A program made the position numbers and the translations under genes. A stretch of 64,000 nt of DNA from Eubacterium ruminantium (GTDB taxonomy: Bacteria > Bacillota > Clostridia > Lachnospirales > Lachnospiraceae), in NCBI GenBank assembly GCA_900108205.1, contig FNUU01000002.1, positions 186,001 through 250,000 on the forward strand, written 5' to 3'. The notes under the pieces were generated by a model, which was not told the DNA's origin, did not search any database, and was given only the letters and a program-made list of their open reading frames with translations. Positions within the stretch are counted from its first letter, which is position 1; each line of letters starts with the position of its first letter. This document shows positions 52,548 to 62,250 of this stretch, piece after piece.

Positions 52548-55127
52548 ATGAAACCAAAGAAAACTCACAGAAAAAAAAGTATAAAAAAGATAAGAAAGAT
52601 AAGAAATAAAGGAATAAAGCAGAATATATTCGGATATACGGGCCTTACCTCAGAAGAAGTTGCAAGGCTTATCCGAGAGGGTAAGAGCAACCATATACCA
52701 AACCAATCATCTCAGAGCGTGGGATCGATTTATTTCAACAATATCGTGACATATTTTAATGCTATATTTTTTGGACTTACAGTTCTTATCATAGCGGTGG
52801 GAGCATATTATCGTAATCTGACCTTCCTTCCGGTTGTGATCGCAAATATTGTTATCGGTATTGTTCAACAGCTGAAAGCAAAGAAGGTGCTGGATGAGCT
52901 GTCATTACTCGATAAAACTGAGTACACGGTTGTAAGAGATGGTGTCAAACAGAAGATTGATACGGACAAGCTGGTTCTGGGCGATACAATACTCTTTGTC
53001 TCGGGTCAGCAGATACCCGCAGATGCAGAGGTTATCTCAGGAAAGGTTTCCGTAAATGAATCGCTGCTCACCGGCGAATCGGATGAGATAGAGAAGGAAG
53101 AAGGGGCGCCTCTTATGTCCGGAAGCTTTGTCGTATCAGGAGAATGCCTTGCAAAGCTTACCCATGTCGGAGCAGATTCTTACGCAGCTAAGCTTACCTC
53201 AAAAGCGAAAGAGGTAAAGAATAAAAAATCAGAAATGATCAAAGATATTGAGACCATCATCAAGGTTGCCGGTATTGTCATAATACCTGTCGGAATTCTT
53301 ATGGTCATCAATTCTGTTGTAATAAGCGGACGTACTCTTGAGGACGGCGTGGTTTCCATGGTCGGAGCGGTTGTAGGAATGATCCCGGAGGGACTTTACC
53401 TCCTGCTTACAGTTGCTCTTACCATGAGTGCGGCCAGACTTGCCATGAAGAAGGTTCTTCTCCATGATATGAAGAGTATCGAGACCCTCGCAAGAGTAGA
53501 TGTTCTCTGCGTTGACAAGACAGGAACCATTACAAATGAGGTAATGACAGTAACAGGAATCTTCCCTCCTGCAGGCAAAAGAGATGAGGCTTCTCTGGGA
53601 GATGTATTAGAAAAAGAAGTCGGAAAGGTTCCTGAAGATGAAAACTGGACAGCGGGAGATTTTTATGACGAGGAAATGTCAGAAGAGGATATAGATTATC
53701 TGACAGGGTTCAGCAGACTGCTGTCAAGATATGTACATACCATTCCCGACACAAATATAACCATGCTTGCGCTGCGTAACCATTTCCTGGATCCGGCGGC
53801 GCTCGAAGCAGTAAATATGATGCCTTTTTCTTCAGCGACTAAGTATTCCGAGATACATACCCAAAAGGCGGCTTATCGACTCGGTGCGCCGGAATACCTT
53901 CTTTCAGAGGAACAGCTCGCTGAGAATAAGCAGAATATAGAAAAATATACCGGAAAAGGTCAGAGAGTCCTTGCATTTGTCCTGCTTGAGGATAATCCGG
54001 AGGATGGCAGGAATCATAAATCGGGTCAGCGTGGAAATGCTGCAGAAACTGATTTGGCTAAAGAAGCAGATAAGGTAACACCACTTCTTTTTGTCAGCCT
54101 TGCAAATGAGATCAGAGAAACCGCTCCGGAGACCTTCTCGTACTTTGCTGAGCAGGGCGTAAAGATCAAGGTTATATCCGGAGATAATCCGCTGACGGTT
54201 TCAAAGGTTGCTCTTGCAGCAAATATAGAAGGTGCAGAAAGCTATGTTGATGCAACTACTCTTGAAACGGAAGAGGATTATCTGGATGCAGTTAAGAAAT
54301 ATACTGTATTTGGCAGAGTTAAGCCTGAGCAGAAGAAGAGTCTGATCGAAGCCATAAAGAAGAATGGAGAGAGAGTTGCCATGACCGGCGACGGTGTCAA
54401 TGATATCCTTGCGATGAAGGAAGCTGACTGCTCCATAGCTATGGGAGGCGGTAGTGATGCCGCGAGACAGGCTGCACAGGTTGTACTGCTTGATTCGGAT
54501 TTCTCGCACATGATGCAGATCGTATCAGAGGGACGTCGTATCATCAATAACATGACAAGATCCGGTATACTCTTCCTTTATAAGAATATATTTTCGCTTT
54601 TATTGGCAATTTTCACGATCGTACTGTCGCTGCATTATCCGCTCAGACCAACACAGGTTGCGCTTATATCATTGTTTAATATAGGACTTCCGGGCTTCCT
54701 CCTTGCCATGGAGAATAATACTAAGAGACAAAGAGGCAGACTGCTTACAAGGACCTTGAAGGGTGCATTTCCGGCGTCGCTGCTTTCATTTGTCCTGGTT
54801 TCGGTTCTTGTGTATGTCGCACCGATATTTGAACTTACAGATGATGAGGTAGGCGTTGCAACTACTTACCTGTTGTCGGCTGTAGGATTTATATTGCTTT
54901 GGAAGATAATCAGACCGCTGAACCGTTACAGGATAGTTGTCTTTGCATTGTGTATTGCAGGAATGGTGCTGAGTGTCCTTTTCCTTTGGAATATATTTAT
55001 CATTGCTGATATTTCGGTTAAAGGAAACCTTTTTGCATTGTTATATGGCCTTGTGGGAGCAGCTATTATGTTTGTGCTGACAAACCTGCTGTCGAGAAGA
55101 GATGCAAGTAAAGACGACGCGAAATGA
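52548..55127 (+). CDS. Cation-translocating P-type ATPase
   Basis: An 859-residue P-type pump. The actuator motif SLLTGES, membrane motif MIPEGLYLLLT, phosphorylation motif CVDKTGTIT (Asp 323) and hinge MTGDGVNDILAMKEADCSIAMG are all present. About eight to ten membrane segments are predicted. The PEGL motif in helix 4 and overall form recall CtpE-like or P2-type Ca2+/cation pumps rather than heavy-metal P1B pumps, since no CPC motif is seen. The first ~30 residues are extremely Lys/Arg-rich. The ion is not known. Confidence 0.88.
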   Translation: MKPKKTHRKKSIKKIRKIRNKGIKQNIFGYTGLTSEEVARLIREGKSNHIPNQSSQSVGSIYFNNIVTYFNAIFFGLTVLIIAVGAYYRNLTFLPVVIANIVIGIVQQLKAKKVLDELSLLDKTEYTVVRDGVKQKIDTDKLVLGDTILFVSGQQIPADAEVISGKVSVNESLLTGESDEIEKEEGAPLMSGSFVVSGECLAKLTHVGADSYAAKLTSKAKEVKNKKSEMIKDIETIIKVAGIVIIPVGILMVINSVVISGRTLEDGVVSMVGAVVGMIPEGLYLLLTVALTMSAARLAMKKVLLHDMKSIETLARVDVLCVDKTGTITNEVMTVTGIFPPAGKRDEASLGDVLEKEVGKVPEDENWTAGDFYDEEMSEEDIDYLTGFSRLLSRYVHTIPDTNITMLALRNHFLDPAALEAVNMMPFSSATKYSEIHTQKAAYRLGAPEYLLSEEQLAENKQNIEKYTGKGQRVLAFVLLEDNPEDGRNHKSGQRGNAAETDLAKEADKVTPLLFVSLANEIRETAPETFSYFAEQGVKIKVISGDNPLTVSKVALAANIEGAESYVDATTLETEEDYLDAVKKYTVFGRVKPEQKKSLIEAIKKNGERVAMTGDGVNDILAMKEADCSIAMGGGSDAARQAAQVVLLDSDFSHMMQIVSEGRRIINNMTRSGILFLYKNIFSLLLAIFTIVLSLHYPLRPTQVALISLFNIGLPGFLLAMENNTKRQRGRLLTRTLKGAFPASLLSFVLVSVLVYVAPIFELTDDEVGVATTYLLSAVGFILLWKIIRPLNRYRIVVFALCIAGMVLSVLFLWNIFIIADISVKGNLFALLYGLVGAAIMFVLTNLLSRRDASKDDAK

Positions 55128-55322
55128 AGCAAATGATTGCCTCTAACTTGATTGAGTAAACTTGACAACATGAAGCAATTGTGATAAATTCCTTCCTTGT
55201 ATCACGAGATTAAGATTTCCTTCACCAGAGATCCCGTGGTTAATCCATTGAAAACATAGCGTCTCATGCAAGTTATGAGGTTATATGTTTCAGAAAGTTA
55301 CTATCACAGGAGGAGTGAAAAA

Positions 55323-56366
55323 ATGAGAATTAAGAGATTTGGAAGCATTGTTCTTGCACTTAGTATGTGTGCATGCCTTACTGCATGTGGAAGCAGCGAT
55401 GACAAGAGCGACAAAAAAGATGATACAACAAAGGCACCTGTTGCAACCGAGGCGCCTGTTGCAACTGAAGCACCTGCTGCCGGAGCTGAGACAAAGACAA
55501 GCGGCGGATGGTCAGTTGAAGTACCTGCAGAGTGGGAATTTAAGATCGGTGACTTCCTTGACGAGAACGATACAAGATATTTCTCTGTAAAGAAATCAAG
55601 CTTTAAATATTTTGATTTCAGTGCAGATGATGATGAAAGCATCAAGAAAAATTATGATTACAATAAGAAAACATATACAAATGAGCAGACAGATTTTAAG
55701 GCTACATTTGGTTCAGCTGAATGGGAAGGCTTCCAGTACAGCGACGGTTTTGGCGGATATGGATTTGAAGCCTTTGCAACAGTAGGCGGAAAGCTTATCC
55801 GTGTTGCTTCTGCAGGCTTTAAGTATGACAGTGAAGAGGCTAAGGCAGTACTTGGTTCACTTAAATACGATGGTACAGCAGCAACAACAGAAGCACCTAC
55901 AACAGAGGCCGCAACATCTGAAGCTACAACTGCCGAGGCTACAACAACAGAAGCTACAACAACTGAGGCACCTACAACCGAGGCGCCAACAACAGAAGCA
56001 GCTCCTGTATTCTCAAAGACAGTTGAGATGGAAAATGCAAAGGCAGGTATTCCTGAAGGATACACAGAGCTTAAGGATGCAGCTCCGCTTCAGTATGTAA
56101 CAAAGAATGATGCTACAGGCGGCAAGGTAAGCTACCTTGTTAAGAGCGGAACAGCTGATGAAAATGTTGATAAGATCATGTCAGGTCTTGATGCAGAGAA
56201 GAAAGAGTATGATATAAATGATAACAAGTGGGTTGGTGCTATCAGCGATGGTTTCTACACATTTGCTACAGAGATTGGAGATAAGTGTCTTGTTATAAGC
56301 ATTGACTTCGGAGCAACCATGGAAGAGATGGAAACACTTATCAAGGGTGTTGAGATCGCAAAATAG
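55323..56366 (+). CDS. Lipoprotein with Thr/Glu/Ala-rich linkers
   Basis: About 347 residues. The signal ends in ACLTACGSS, giving a lipobox Cys. After it come a Lys/Asp stretch and PVATEAP repeats. A first domain at about 60-190 begins with GGWSVEVPAEW, and a long TTEAPTTEA linker follows. The second domain (about 235-347) opens VEMENAKAGIPEGY. The two domains may be diverged duplicates but I do not recognise the family. AGGAGG lies 10 bases upstream of 55323. TTGACA (55162) with TAAATT (55185) is a weak promoter candidate. Confidence 0.85.
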   Translation: MRIKRFGSIVLALSMCACLTACGSSDDKSDKKDDTTKAPVATEAPVATEAPAAGAETKTSGGWSVEVPAEWEFKIGDFLDENDTRYFSVKKSSFKYFDFSADDDESIKKNYDYNKKTYTNEQTDFKATFGSAEWEGFQYSDGFGGYGFEAFATVGGKLIRVASAGFKYDSEEAKAVLGSLKYDGTAATTEAPTTEAATSEATTAEATTTEATTTEAPTTEAPTTEAAPVFSKTVEMENAKAGIPEGYTELKDAAPLQYVTKNDATGGKVSYLVKSGTADENVDKIMSGLDAEKKEYDINDNKWVGAISDGFYTFATEIGDKCLVISIDFGATMEEMETLIKGVEIAK

Positions 56367-56376
56367 AAACACCTAT

Positions 56377-56476
56377 TAATCCTGCGGGACTAAAGTCCCT
56401 CCGGTAACTTATCAAGAAAAAGTGCACTGCGAGTTGTTGGTCGCCCAACATTTTGCGGTGTGCTTTTTCTTTATTA
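56377..56476. repeat. Dispersed two-module repeat, copy 11 (reverse, variant loop)
   Basis: Module A (stem GGGAC/GTCCC in CCTGCGGGACTAAAGTCCCTCCGG) is followed by AACTTATCAAGAAAAAG. The apical part of module B is replaced by a different hairpin (GTGCACTGC with GCGGTGTGC around GTTGGTCGCCCAAC). It begins a few bases after the lipoprotein stop. Confidence 0.85.
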
Positions 56477-56738
56477 AGCCTGATATCTGAAATATATATA
56501 ATTAATTATGCAGCTGCATGGTTTGAGTAACGTATTGAATTATGCGGTTAGATGCTTTGAGAAACGTGCTTAATTATACATTTATAGAATTTGAGTTACA
56601 TATTAAATAATGCAATTGACACATATTTGAATGTTGATTATACTTTGTATGTCAAAAAAGGGACAAATTGCGTATCACAGGCAGATTATATATACCTTGA
56701 TGCGGATTTATTATATAATTTGAGAGGATCTTATAAAA

Positions 56739-57209
56739 ATGAATAAGTATGTTATAGTTTTTTTGATTTCCATGGTTCCGCTCATTGAGCTGAGGGTAGC
56801 TATACCATATGCTGTCGGCTGCGGACTGAATATGCCGCTGGCCTACGTGATAGCAATAGTTGGAAATATGCTGCCGGTACCGATTATCTTCTTCTTTGCA
56901 AGGAAGGTACTCATCTGGGGCAAGGATAAGAAGGTTATAGGTAAATTCTTCACATTCTGTCTTACAAAGGGTGAGCATGGAGGAGAGAAGCTTAAGGCGA
57001 AGGCAGGAAAGGGACTGTATATCGCACTTTTTCTCTTTGTAGGAATTCCTGTTCCGGGAACCGGTGCATGGACGGGAACCCTGGCTGCCAGTATATTGGA
57101 TCTGGATTTTAAGAAAAGCGTTGCAGCGGCTATGGGCGGCGTTATTCTTGCCGGAGTTATAATGGGACTCGGAAGCTTTATCGTAAAAGGAGCAGTCGGA
57201 GCATTTTAA
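56739..57209 (+). CDS. Small multidrug export family protein
   Basis: A 156-residue membrane protein with about four segments. SMVPLIELRVAIPYAVGCGL at the start and FVGIPVPGTGAWTGTLAASIL are typical of the COG2426/PF06695 small multidrug export family, named from early annotation with little functional proof. The ribosome site AGAGGATC is weak. It has its own position between a repeat copy and the orphan permease gene. Confidence 0.85.
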   Translation: MNKYVIVFLISMVPLIELRVAIPYAVGCGLNMPLAYVIAIVGNMLPVPIIFFFARKVLIWGKDKKVIGKFFTFCLTKGEHGGEKLKAKAGKGLYIALFLFVGIPVPGTGAWTGTLAASILDLDFKKSVAAAMGGVILAGVIMGLGSFIVKGAVGAF

Positions 57210-57331
57210 ATACAGATATGAACATATGATGCGGGATATTCTTGAGTTTTACTGTTGTAGTGTTATTGGTCCGGTTATAATATAACTGCTATATTAGCTT
57301 GCAGGCAGGTATCAGATTGCGAGGTGTCTGA

Positions 57332-59977
57332 ATGGTAAGAAGCGCATATCTGAAAAATATCATAAGAATGTTTAAAGAAAGCAAGGGTAGATTTTTTGCT
57401 ATCCTTGCTATTGTCATGCTTGGGGTTGGATTTTTTGCAGGGCTCAGAGTTACCAAGGCCACCATGGTGGGAACCGCAAATAAATATTATAAGACGAATC
57501 GATTCTATGATTACAGGCTCCTTACTAATTACGGATTTACCAGGGATGAGATAGAACGGCTGGAGAAGGAGCTGAGGGAAGCGCTTCCGGGCGGTAGCAA
57601 TGAGTCGATGGATGAAACAGGTCACGGCAGCAATGAGTCGATGGATGAAACAGATCACGGCAGTAGTGAGTCGACGGACGTATCAGGAAACAATGCCGGC
57701 GGATCGTCGGATAAGACAGAGAATAACAGTGAATCAGCGGATGCAACAGGGAATAGCAGAGATGAAAAAATCCTTGTGGAAGGTTCTTTTTATGAGGACA
57801 TCATTTATCTGGATAAGGAAGGGGCAACGGATATACTCCGGGTTTATAACATACCGGATAAGGTCAACAGACTTGCTCTGAGAGAAGGACGTATGCCGGA
57901 GAAGGCCAACGAATGCCTGCTTGACGCGGATAAATTTGATAAAAAGTATATAGGAGAGAAGATCATCCTGGATGAAACTGCCAATAAGGATGTTCTGGAA
58001 AGCTTTAAGTATAATGAATATGAGGTTGTGGGACTGGTGGATTCTCCGCTTTATCTGAGTGGGGAGAGAGGCACCACGCCTATCGGAAACGGCAGAGTAA
58101 CTGCGGTCCTTTTTGTTCCGGAGGAAGGACTTCAGTTTGATTATTATAAAGAGGCTTATGTTTCGTGTCAGGATGACATGGACATTTATACAGATGAATA
58201 TGATGATTATATTTCCGGTTGTACGGATAAGGTTAAAGAGATACTTACAGGGCTGGCGGAAGACAGATATAAGGGACTTTTAGACGCTCTGTTACTGAGA
58301 CCGATAATGGAAGACCGTGTTCCGAAGCCTGAGATATACGTTCTGGACAGAAATACAAATGCCGGTTATGCCGGATACAGCAGTGATACAAGTATAGTCC
58401 GCGATATTGCGAAGATATTTCCTATATTTTTCTTTCTGATCGCGGCTCTCGTATGCTCTACTACCATGACGAGGATGATCGATGAAGACAGAGGGCAGAT
58501 TGGAACCTTCAGAGCCATGGGCTACAGGAATTCAGCGATACTTGTTAAATATCTGCTTTATTCCGGAAGTGCGGGACTTATTGGCTGTGTCAGCGGTTTC
58601 TTTTTCGGCTGCCGGCTTTTTCCGTTTGTTATCGCCAGAGCGTACACCATGCTTTATAATTACGGAGAACCGATTATATTTTATTTCTCACCGGGGCTGC
58701 TTGTGATATGTATGATCGTTTCGCTTGTCTGCACAATGGGAACAACATTTCTGGCCTGCAGAAATGAACTGCGCGGCATGCCGGCGGAGCTTATCAGACC
58801 AAAGGCTCCTTCTGCGGGAAAGAGAATATTCCTGGAATACGTTAAACCACTGTGGAGGCATATGAAATTTCTTCACAAGGTTACAGCCAGAAATATTTTC
58901 CGTTTCAAGAAGCGAATGATCATGATGATAATGGGTATCGCAGGCTGTACTGCCCTTGTGCTGACCGGTTTCGGTATAAAAGATTCGGTTTCAAATATTG
59001 CAAATTTCCAGTTTGAAGATATAGATGTATATGACGTTGCGGCAATATTTAAAACCGGTATAGATGATAAGACCAGGGAAGAGTATGAGGAAGCGGTCAA
59101 GTCTGAGCATATCGAGCTTCTTCAGACCACGGTGGAGCTTGAGCTGGAAAATGCCGTGAAGAGTGTATTTTTGATCGCGGCAGAGGGCGCTTCACTCCCG
59201 GGATATATTGAGCTTCATTTTGAAGAGGGCGAGGGATATCCCGACAAAGGAGAGGTAATCCTTTCAGAGAAGATTGCGGATATTTCGAAAAAGAAGGTGG
59301 GCGACGACATAGTTTTCACGTTGTCCGACAGCAGGACAGTGACACTTCGGGTTGCGGGGGTATTTGAGAATTATGTATGGCATTATGCATTTATAACTCC
59401 GGAAACCTATACGGAGTATTTTGGCACAAAGTATATGCCAAATGCAGTCTACATACGTACGGAAAATGATGAAGAAGCCTACAGCATGGGAGCTTCCCTC
59501 AGCAATATGGATAATCTTGTATCTCTTACGGTGGTGCCGGAGCTAAAGGACAGAGTAGATAAAATGATGAGTATGCTGAATGCGGTGGTCTGGCTGGTAA
59601 TAGGAAGTGCCGGAGCGCTGGCATTTATCGTTCTCATCAATCTCAGCAATATAAATATAACAGAAAGAAAGAGGGAAATAGCTACGATCAAGGTTCTGGG
59701 ATTTTATCCGGGAGAAACCGGCTCTTATGTGTTCAGAGAGAATTTTGTACTTACTCTTATGGGAGCAGCGGTCGGACTGCCCCTAGGAATCATACTTCAC
59801 AGTTTTGTTATCTCCCAGATCAAGGTGGATATGGTATCCTTTAAAACAATCATTTTTGGCAGGAGTTATGTCTTTGCGGTAGTTATTGTTATAGGCTTTG
59901 CGCTTGTTGTTGACCTGCTTATGCGAAGAAAACTGGAAGGCATAGATATGGCAGAATCCATGAAGGCGGTTGAGTAG
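57332..59977 (+). CDS. FtsX-type ABC permease without adjacent ATPase
   Basis: An 881-residue permease. The first membrane segment is at about 19-40, an outer domain follows to about 365, FtsX bundles lie at about 370-500 and 755-870, and another anchor lies at 525-550. The outer domain has a low-complexity insert at about 86-150 rich in Ser, Asn, Gly and Asp, coded by 33-bp tandem repeats. FtsX motifs DRGQIGTFRAMGYRNSAI and ERKREIATIKVLGFYPGE are present. No ATPase gene is next to it; the ATPase at 45361 is an unproven candidate partner. Confidence 0.88.
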   Translation: MVRSAYLKNIIRMFKESKGRFFAILAIVMLGVGFFAGLRVTKATMVGTANKYYKTNRFYDYRLLTNYGFTRDEIERLEKELREALPGGSNESMDETGHGSNESMDETDHGSSESTDVSGNNAGGSSDKTENNSESADATGNSRDEKILVEGSFYEDIIYLDKEGATDILRVYNIPDKVNRLALREGRMPEKANECLLDADKFDKKYIGEKIILDETANKDVLESFKYNEYEVVGLVDSPLYLSGERGTTPIGNGRVTAVLFVPEEGLQFDYYKEAYVSCQDDMDIYTDEYDDYISGCTDKVKEILTGLAEDRYKGLLDALLLRPIMEDRVPKPEIYVLDRNTNAGYAGYSSDTSIVRDIAKIFPIFFFLIAALVCSTTMTRMIDEDRGQIGTFRAMGYRNSAILVKYLLYSGSAGLIGCVSGFFFGCRLFPFVIARAYTMLYNYGEPIIFYFSPGLLVICMIVSLVCTMGTTFLACRNELRGMPAELIRPKAPSAGKRIFLEYVKPLWRHMKFLHKVTARNIFRFKKRMIMMIMGIAGCTALVLTGFGIKDSVSNIANFQFEDIDVYDVAAIFKTGIDDKTREEYEEAVKSEHIELLQTTVELELENAVKSVFLIAAEGASLPGYIELHFEEGEGYPDKGEVILSEKIADISKKKVGDDIVFTLSDSRTVTLRVAGVFENYVWHYAFITPETYTEYFGTKYMPNAVYIRTENDEEAYSMGASLSNMDNLVSLTVVPELKDRVDKMMSMLNAVVWLVIGSAGALAFIVLINLSNINITERKREIATIKVLGFYPGETGSYVFRENFVLTLMGAAVGLPLGIILHSFVISQIKVDMVSFKTIIFGRSYVFAVVIVIGFALVVDLLMRRKLEGIDMAESMKAVE
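57593..57691 (+). repeat. 33-bp tandem triplication inside the permease gene
   Basis: Units 57593-57625, 57626-57658 and 57659-57691. The first two are nearly identical (encoding GSNESMDET-GH); the third is diverged. The reading frame is kept (11 codons per unit). Confidence 0.88.
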
Positions 59978-60160
59978 TTTAAAAACCTTGTATGATTGTT
60001 AAACACAAAGTATAATGGAATGGGCATGATAGCTATCTGTATTTTTTAATAAATTTGTATGGATTAACAAAAAGATTATAATTTCAGATACAGATGGTAT
60101 AAATAGATTATCAATTGAGATACGGATGGTCTGATAAATAAGTTTATCGTTGGAGGAAAG

Positions 60161-60733
60161 ATGAGTATAAATATCGTATTATGCGGAGTTGGCGGACAGG
60201 GAACCGTCCTCGCATCAAAGATTATGGCGAAAGCCGTTATGAATAAGGGACTTAAGGTAATGAGTGCCGAGACGATCGGAATGGCTCAGAGAGGCGGAAG
60301 TGTTTTCAGCTTCCTGAAGATCGGTGACGATCTGGTCAGCTCAATGATCGGAAAGGGCTCAGCGGATATTATACTTGGATTTGAGCCGGGGGAGACTGTC
60401 AGAATGCTGCCTTACCTTAAGGAGGGTGGTTCTATTGTGGTTAACAGCAGAGCTGTCAAACCTACCACGGCTACTCTCGGAGGAGTGGATTACAGAGGAG
60501 AGGAAATGGTGGATTATCTGAAAGACAACATTTCCGACCTTACTATTGTTGACGGAGATATAGCCTGCGAGGAGCTGGGTTCGTCAAAGGTTTTAAATGT
60601 AGTTCTGCTCGGAGCGGCAGTTCGCACCGGAAGATTGGGACTTTCAGAGGAAGATATTAAAGAAGCCATGAAGGAAACGGTTAAGGAAAAATTCCTTGAG
60701 CTGAATTATAAGGCGCTGAATTACTCTGCGTAG
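60161..60733 (+). CDS. iorB: Indolepyruvate ferredoxin oxidoreductase beta subunit
   Basis: The 190-residue gamma-type domain subunit of the aryl-pyruvate oxidoreductase. GVGGQGTVLASKIMAKA at the N-terminus and AQRGGSVFSFLKIG are family signatures. It would pair with IorA (43291-45294). The phenylacetate-CoA-ligase-type gene downstream could process the acyl-CoA or aryl acetate product. TGGAGGAAAG precedes the start. Confidence 0.92.
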   Translation: MSINIVLCGVGGQGTVLASKIMAKAVMNKGLKVMSAETIGMAQRGGSVFSFLKIGDDLVSSMIGKGSADIILGFEPGETVRMLPYLKEGGSIVVNSRAVKPTTATLGGVDYRGEEMVDYLKDNISDLTIVDGDIACEELGSSKVLNVVLLGAAVRTGRLGLSEEDIKEAMKETVKEKFLELNYKALNYSA

Positions 60734-60756
60734 TAATTAACATAATGTCCGAGCGG

Positions 60757-60873
60757 TACCGCGTAGTGAGATTGAATAGCGGTGGCTGAGAGATACCGGG
60801 TAGTGAGATAAAATAGTGGTGTCCGGGATAAATTGGGCAGTCAGATAGAATAGCGGTGGCTGCGGGATACCGG
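60757..60873. repeat. 37-bp tandem repeat, three units
   Basis: Units 60757-60793, 60794-60830 and 60831-60867, plus a 6-base start of a fourth. Shared core: TAGTGAGAT, AATAGCGGTGGCTG. It lies between iorB and the SleB-like gene. Confidence 0.85.
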
Positions 60874-60949
60874 AAACAGCAGTGCGGCATAAAGTGTTGT
60901 TGGCTGGCAGATGATGTAATAGAGTATAGATCGATTTGGAGATGGTGAT

Positions 60950-62131
60950 ATGAGACCAAATATTATATTGTTAAGCTTTATAATGGCTGTATCGGCATTT
61001 TCATTTGAAACCGGTACCGGAAAAACTGACAGTCGGTGTCGGGTCGCTCAAAGCCCAAGTGACATTTATGTGCGGGATACTGTGATACGTGACCTTAAGG
61101 AAGAGCAGGAAGATAAGGAGAGGGAGGCCGAGGAGCTCCGGAGACAGGCAGAGGAGCTTTACAGTCAGCTTCTTTCAAAAAGCAAGTATATTGCTGAAGT
61201 ATCTAAAAATATAGAAGAAAACAAGGATGAGATAGAAGTCCTCGAAGCGTATGTCTCAGCGGCTGAGGAAGAGATAAATGATATAGAGAAGAGGCTGGAT
61301 AAGCAAAAGAAGCTTATGTCGGAGATAATCCGAATGATGTACGAAGAGGGATATGGTGATTCTGTACTGCTGGTATTTTTCAGGGATGACGAGTACGGCC
61401 TTATCAACCGAAGTGAGTATGTCAGGGCAGTCAATCTATATCTGAATAATAATTTAAGCGACATGAAGGAGCTGCTGAGGGAGAAGAAAAAGAAAAATGA
61501 TAACCTTATTCAGCTTAAAAACAATCGGGAAGGTATACAGCAGAGTCTGCTGGAGGAGCAGGAGGAGCTGAAGGCAGGGCTTCAGGAGCTTGAAGACCTG
61601 ATCCGTGAAACGGAGCTTGAAGCAGATGATGCGGAGGCTCTTGCAGAAGCGCTGCAGCTTCAGGTTATCGAGGAAGAGGAACGCCGTAAGGCTCAGGCCA
61701 TGATGAATTCAAGAAGATATACCTATGCCGAGATTGTGGACAGCGATGGAACGGATTATTATCAGGCGGCGCCTTACATTTATACAGATGATGAACTTAA
61801 ACTGCTTGCGGCGATCATCGAAGCCGAAGCAGGAAATGTTTGTTATGAAGGAATGATAGCAGTCGGAAGCGTGGTTATGAATCGTGTGGACAGCCCGGAT
61901 TTTCCGGATACCATAGCAGGTGTCATTTATGCACCATATCAGTTTGAACCTGCGGAAACCGGAAGTCTTGCCATTATACTGGCCAAGAATCCGACGAATC
62001 TCAGTTATATGGCGGCGGAGGAGGTTCTGAATGGAACCAGAAATGTGCCGAATTTATATTTTAAAGCAAAATGGTATGCCGAGGAAAATGGCATTTCGGG
62101 AGTAAACATAGGTGGAAACGTATTTCATTAG
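60950..62131 (+). CDS. SleB/CwlJ-type cell wall hydrolase with coiled-coil stalk
   Basis: A 393-residue exported protein. A signal-like N-terminus is followed by a long coiled coil (about residues 45-250, rich in Glu, Lys and Leu), similar in layout to PcsB/CwlO-type hydrolases. The catalytic hydrolase_2 domain (about 275-393) has LLAAIIEAEAGNVCYEGMIAVGSVVMNRV with the expected Glu. SleB relatives cut spore cortex or peptidoglycan. GGAGATGGTGAT precedes the ATG. Its last codons form the first unit of a 33-bp triplication. Confidence 0.88.
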   Translation: MRPNIILLSFIMAVSAFSFETGTGKTDSRCRVAQSPSDIYVRDTVIRDLKEEQEDKEREAEELRRQAEELYSQLLSKSKYIAEVSKNIEENKDEIEVLEAYVSAAEEEINDIEKRLDKQKKLMSEIIRMMYEEGYGDSVLLVFFRDDEYGLINRSEYVRAVNLYLNNNLSDMKELLREKKKKNDNLIQLKNNREGIQQSLLEEQEELKAGLQELEDLIRETELEADDAEALAEALQLQVIEEEERRKAQAMMNSRRYTYAEIVDSDGTDYYQAAPYIYTDDELKLLAAIIEAEAGNVCYEGMIAVGSVVMNRVDSPDFPDTIAGVIYAPYQFEPAETGSLAIILAKNPTNLSYMAAEEVLNGTRNVPNLYFKAKWYAEENGISGVNIGGNVFH

Positions 62132-62208
62132 AACTTAAATACAGGTGGAAACATATTCCACTAAGAATCAAATATATGTGGAAATATATTTCATTGGAAA
62201 TAAATAAC
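62110..62208 (+). repeat. 33-bp tandem triplication spanning the stop codon
   Basis: Units 62110-62142, 62143-62175 and 62176-62208 share (A)GTGGAAA, TATTTCA and AAAT. The first unit holds the last residues and stop of the hydrolase gene, so the two further units copy a gene end into noncoding DNA. Confidence 0.85.
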
Positions 62209-62250
62209 AATTACGGGATTTAAACAATAAAGAAGAAAGGTAAAAAGGCC

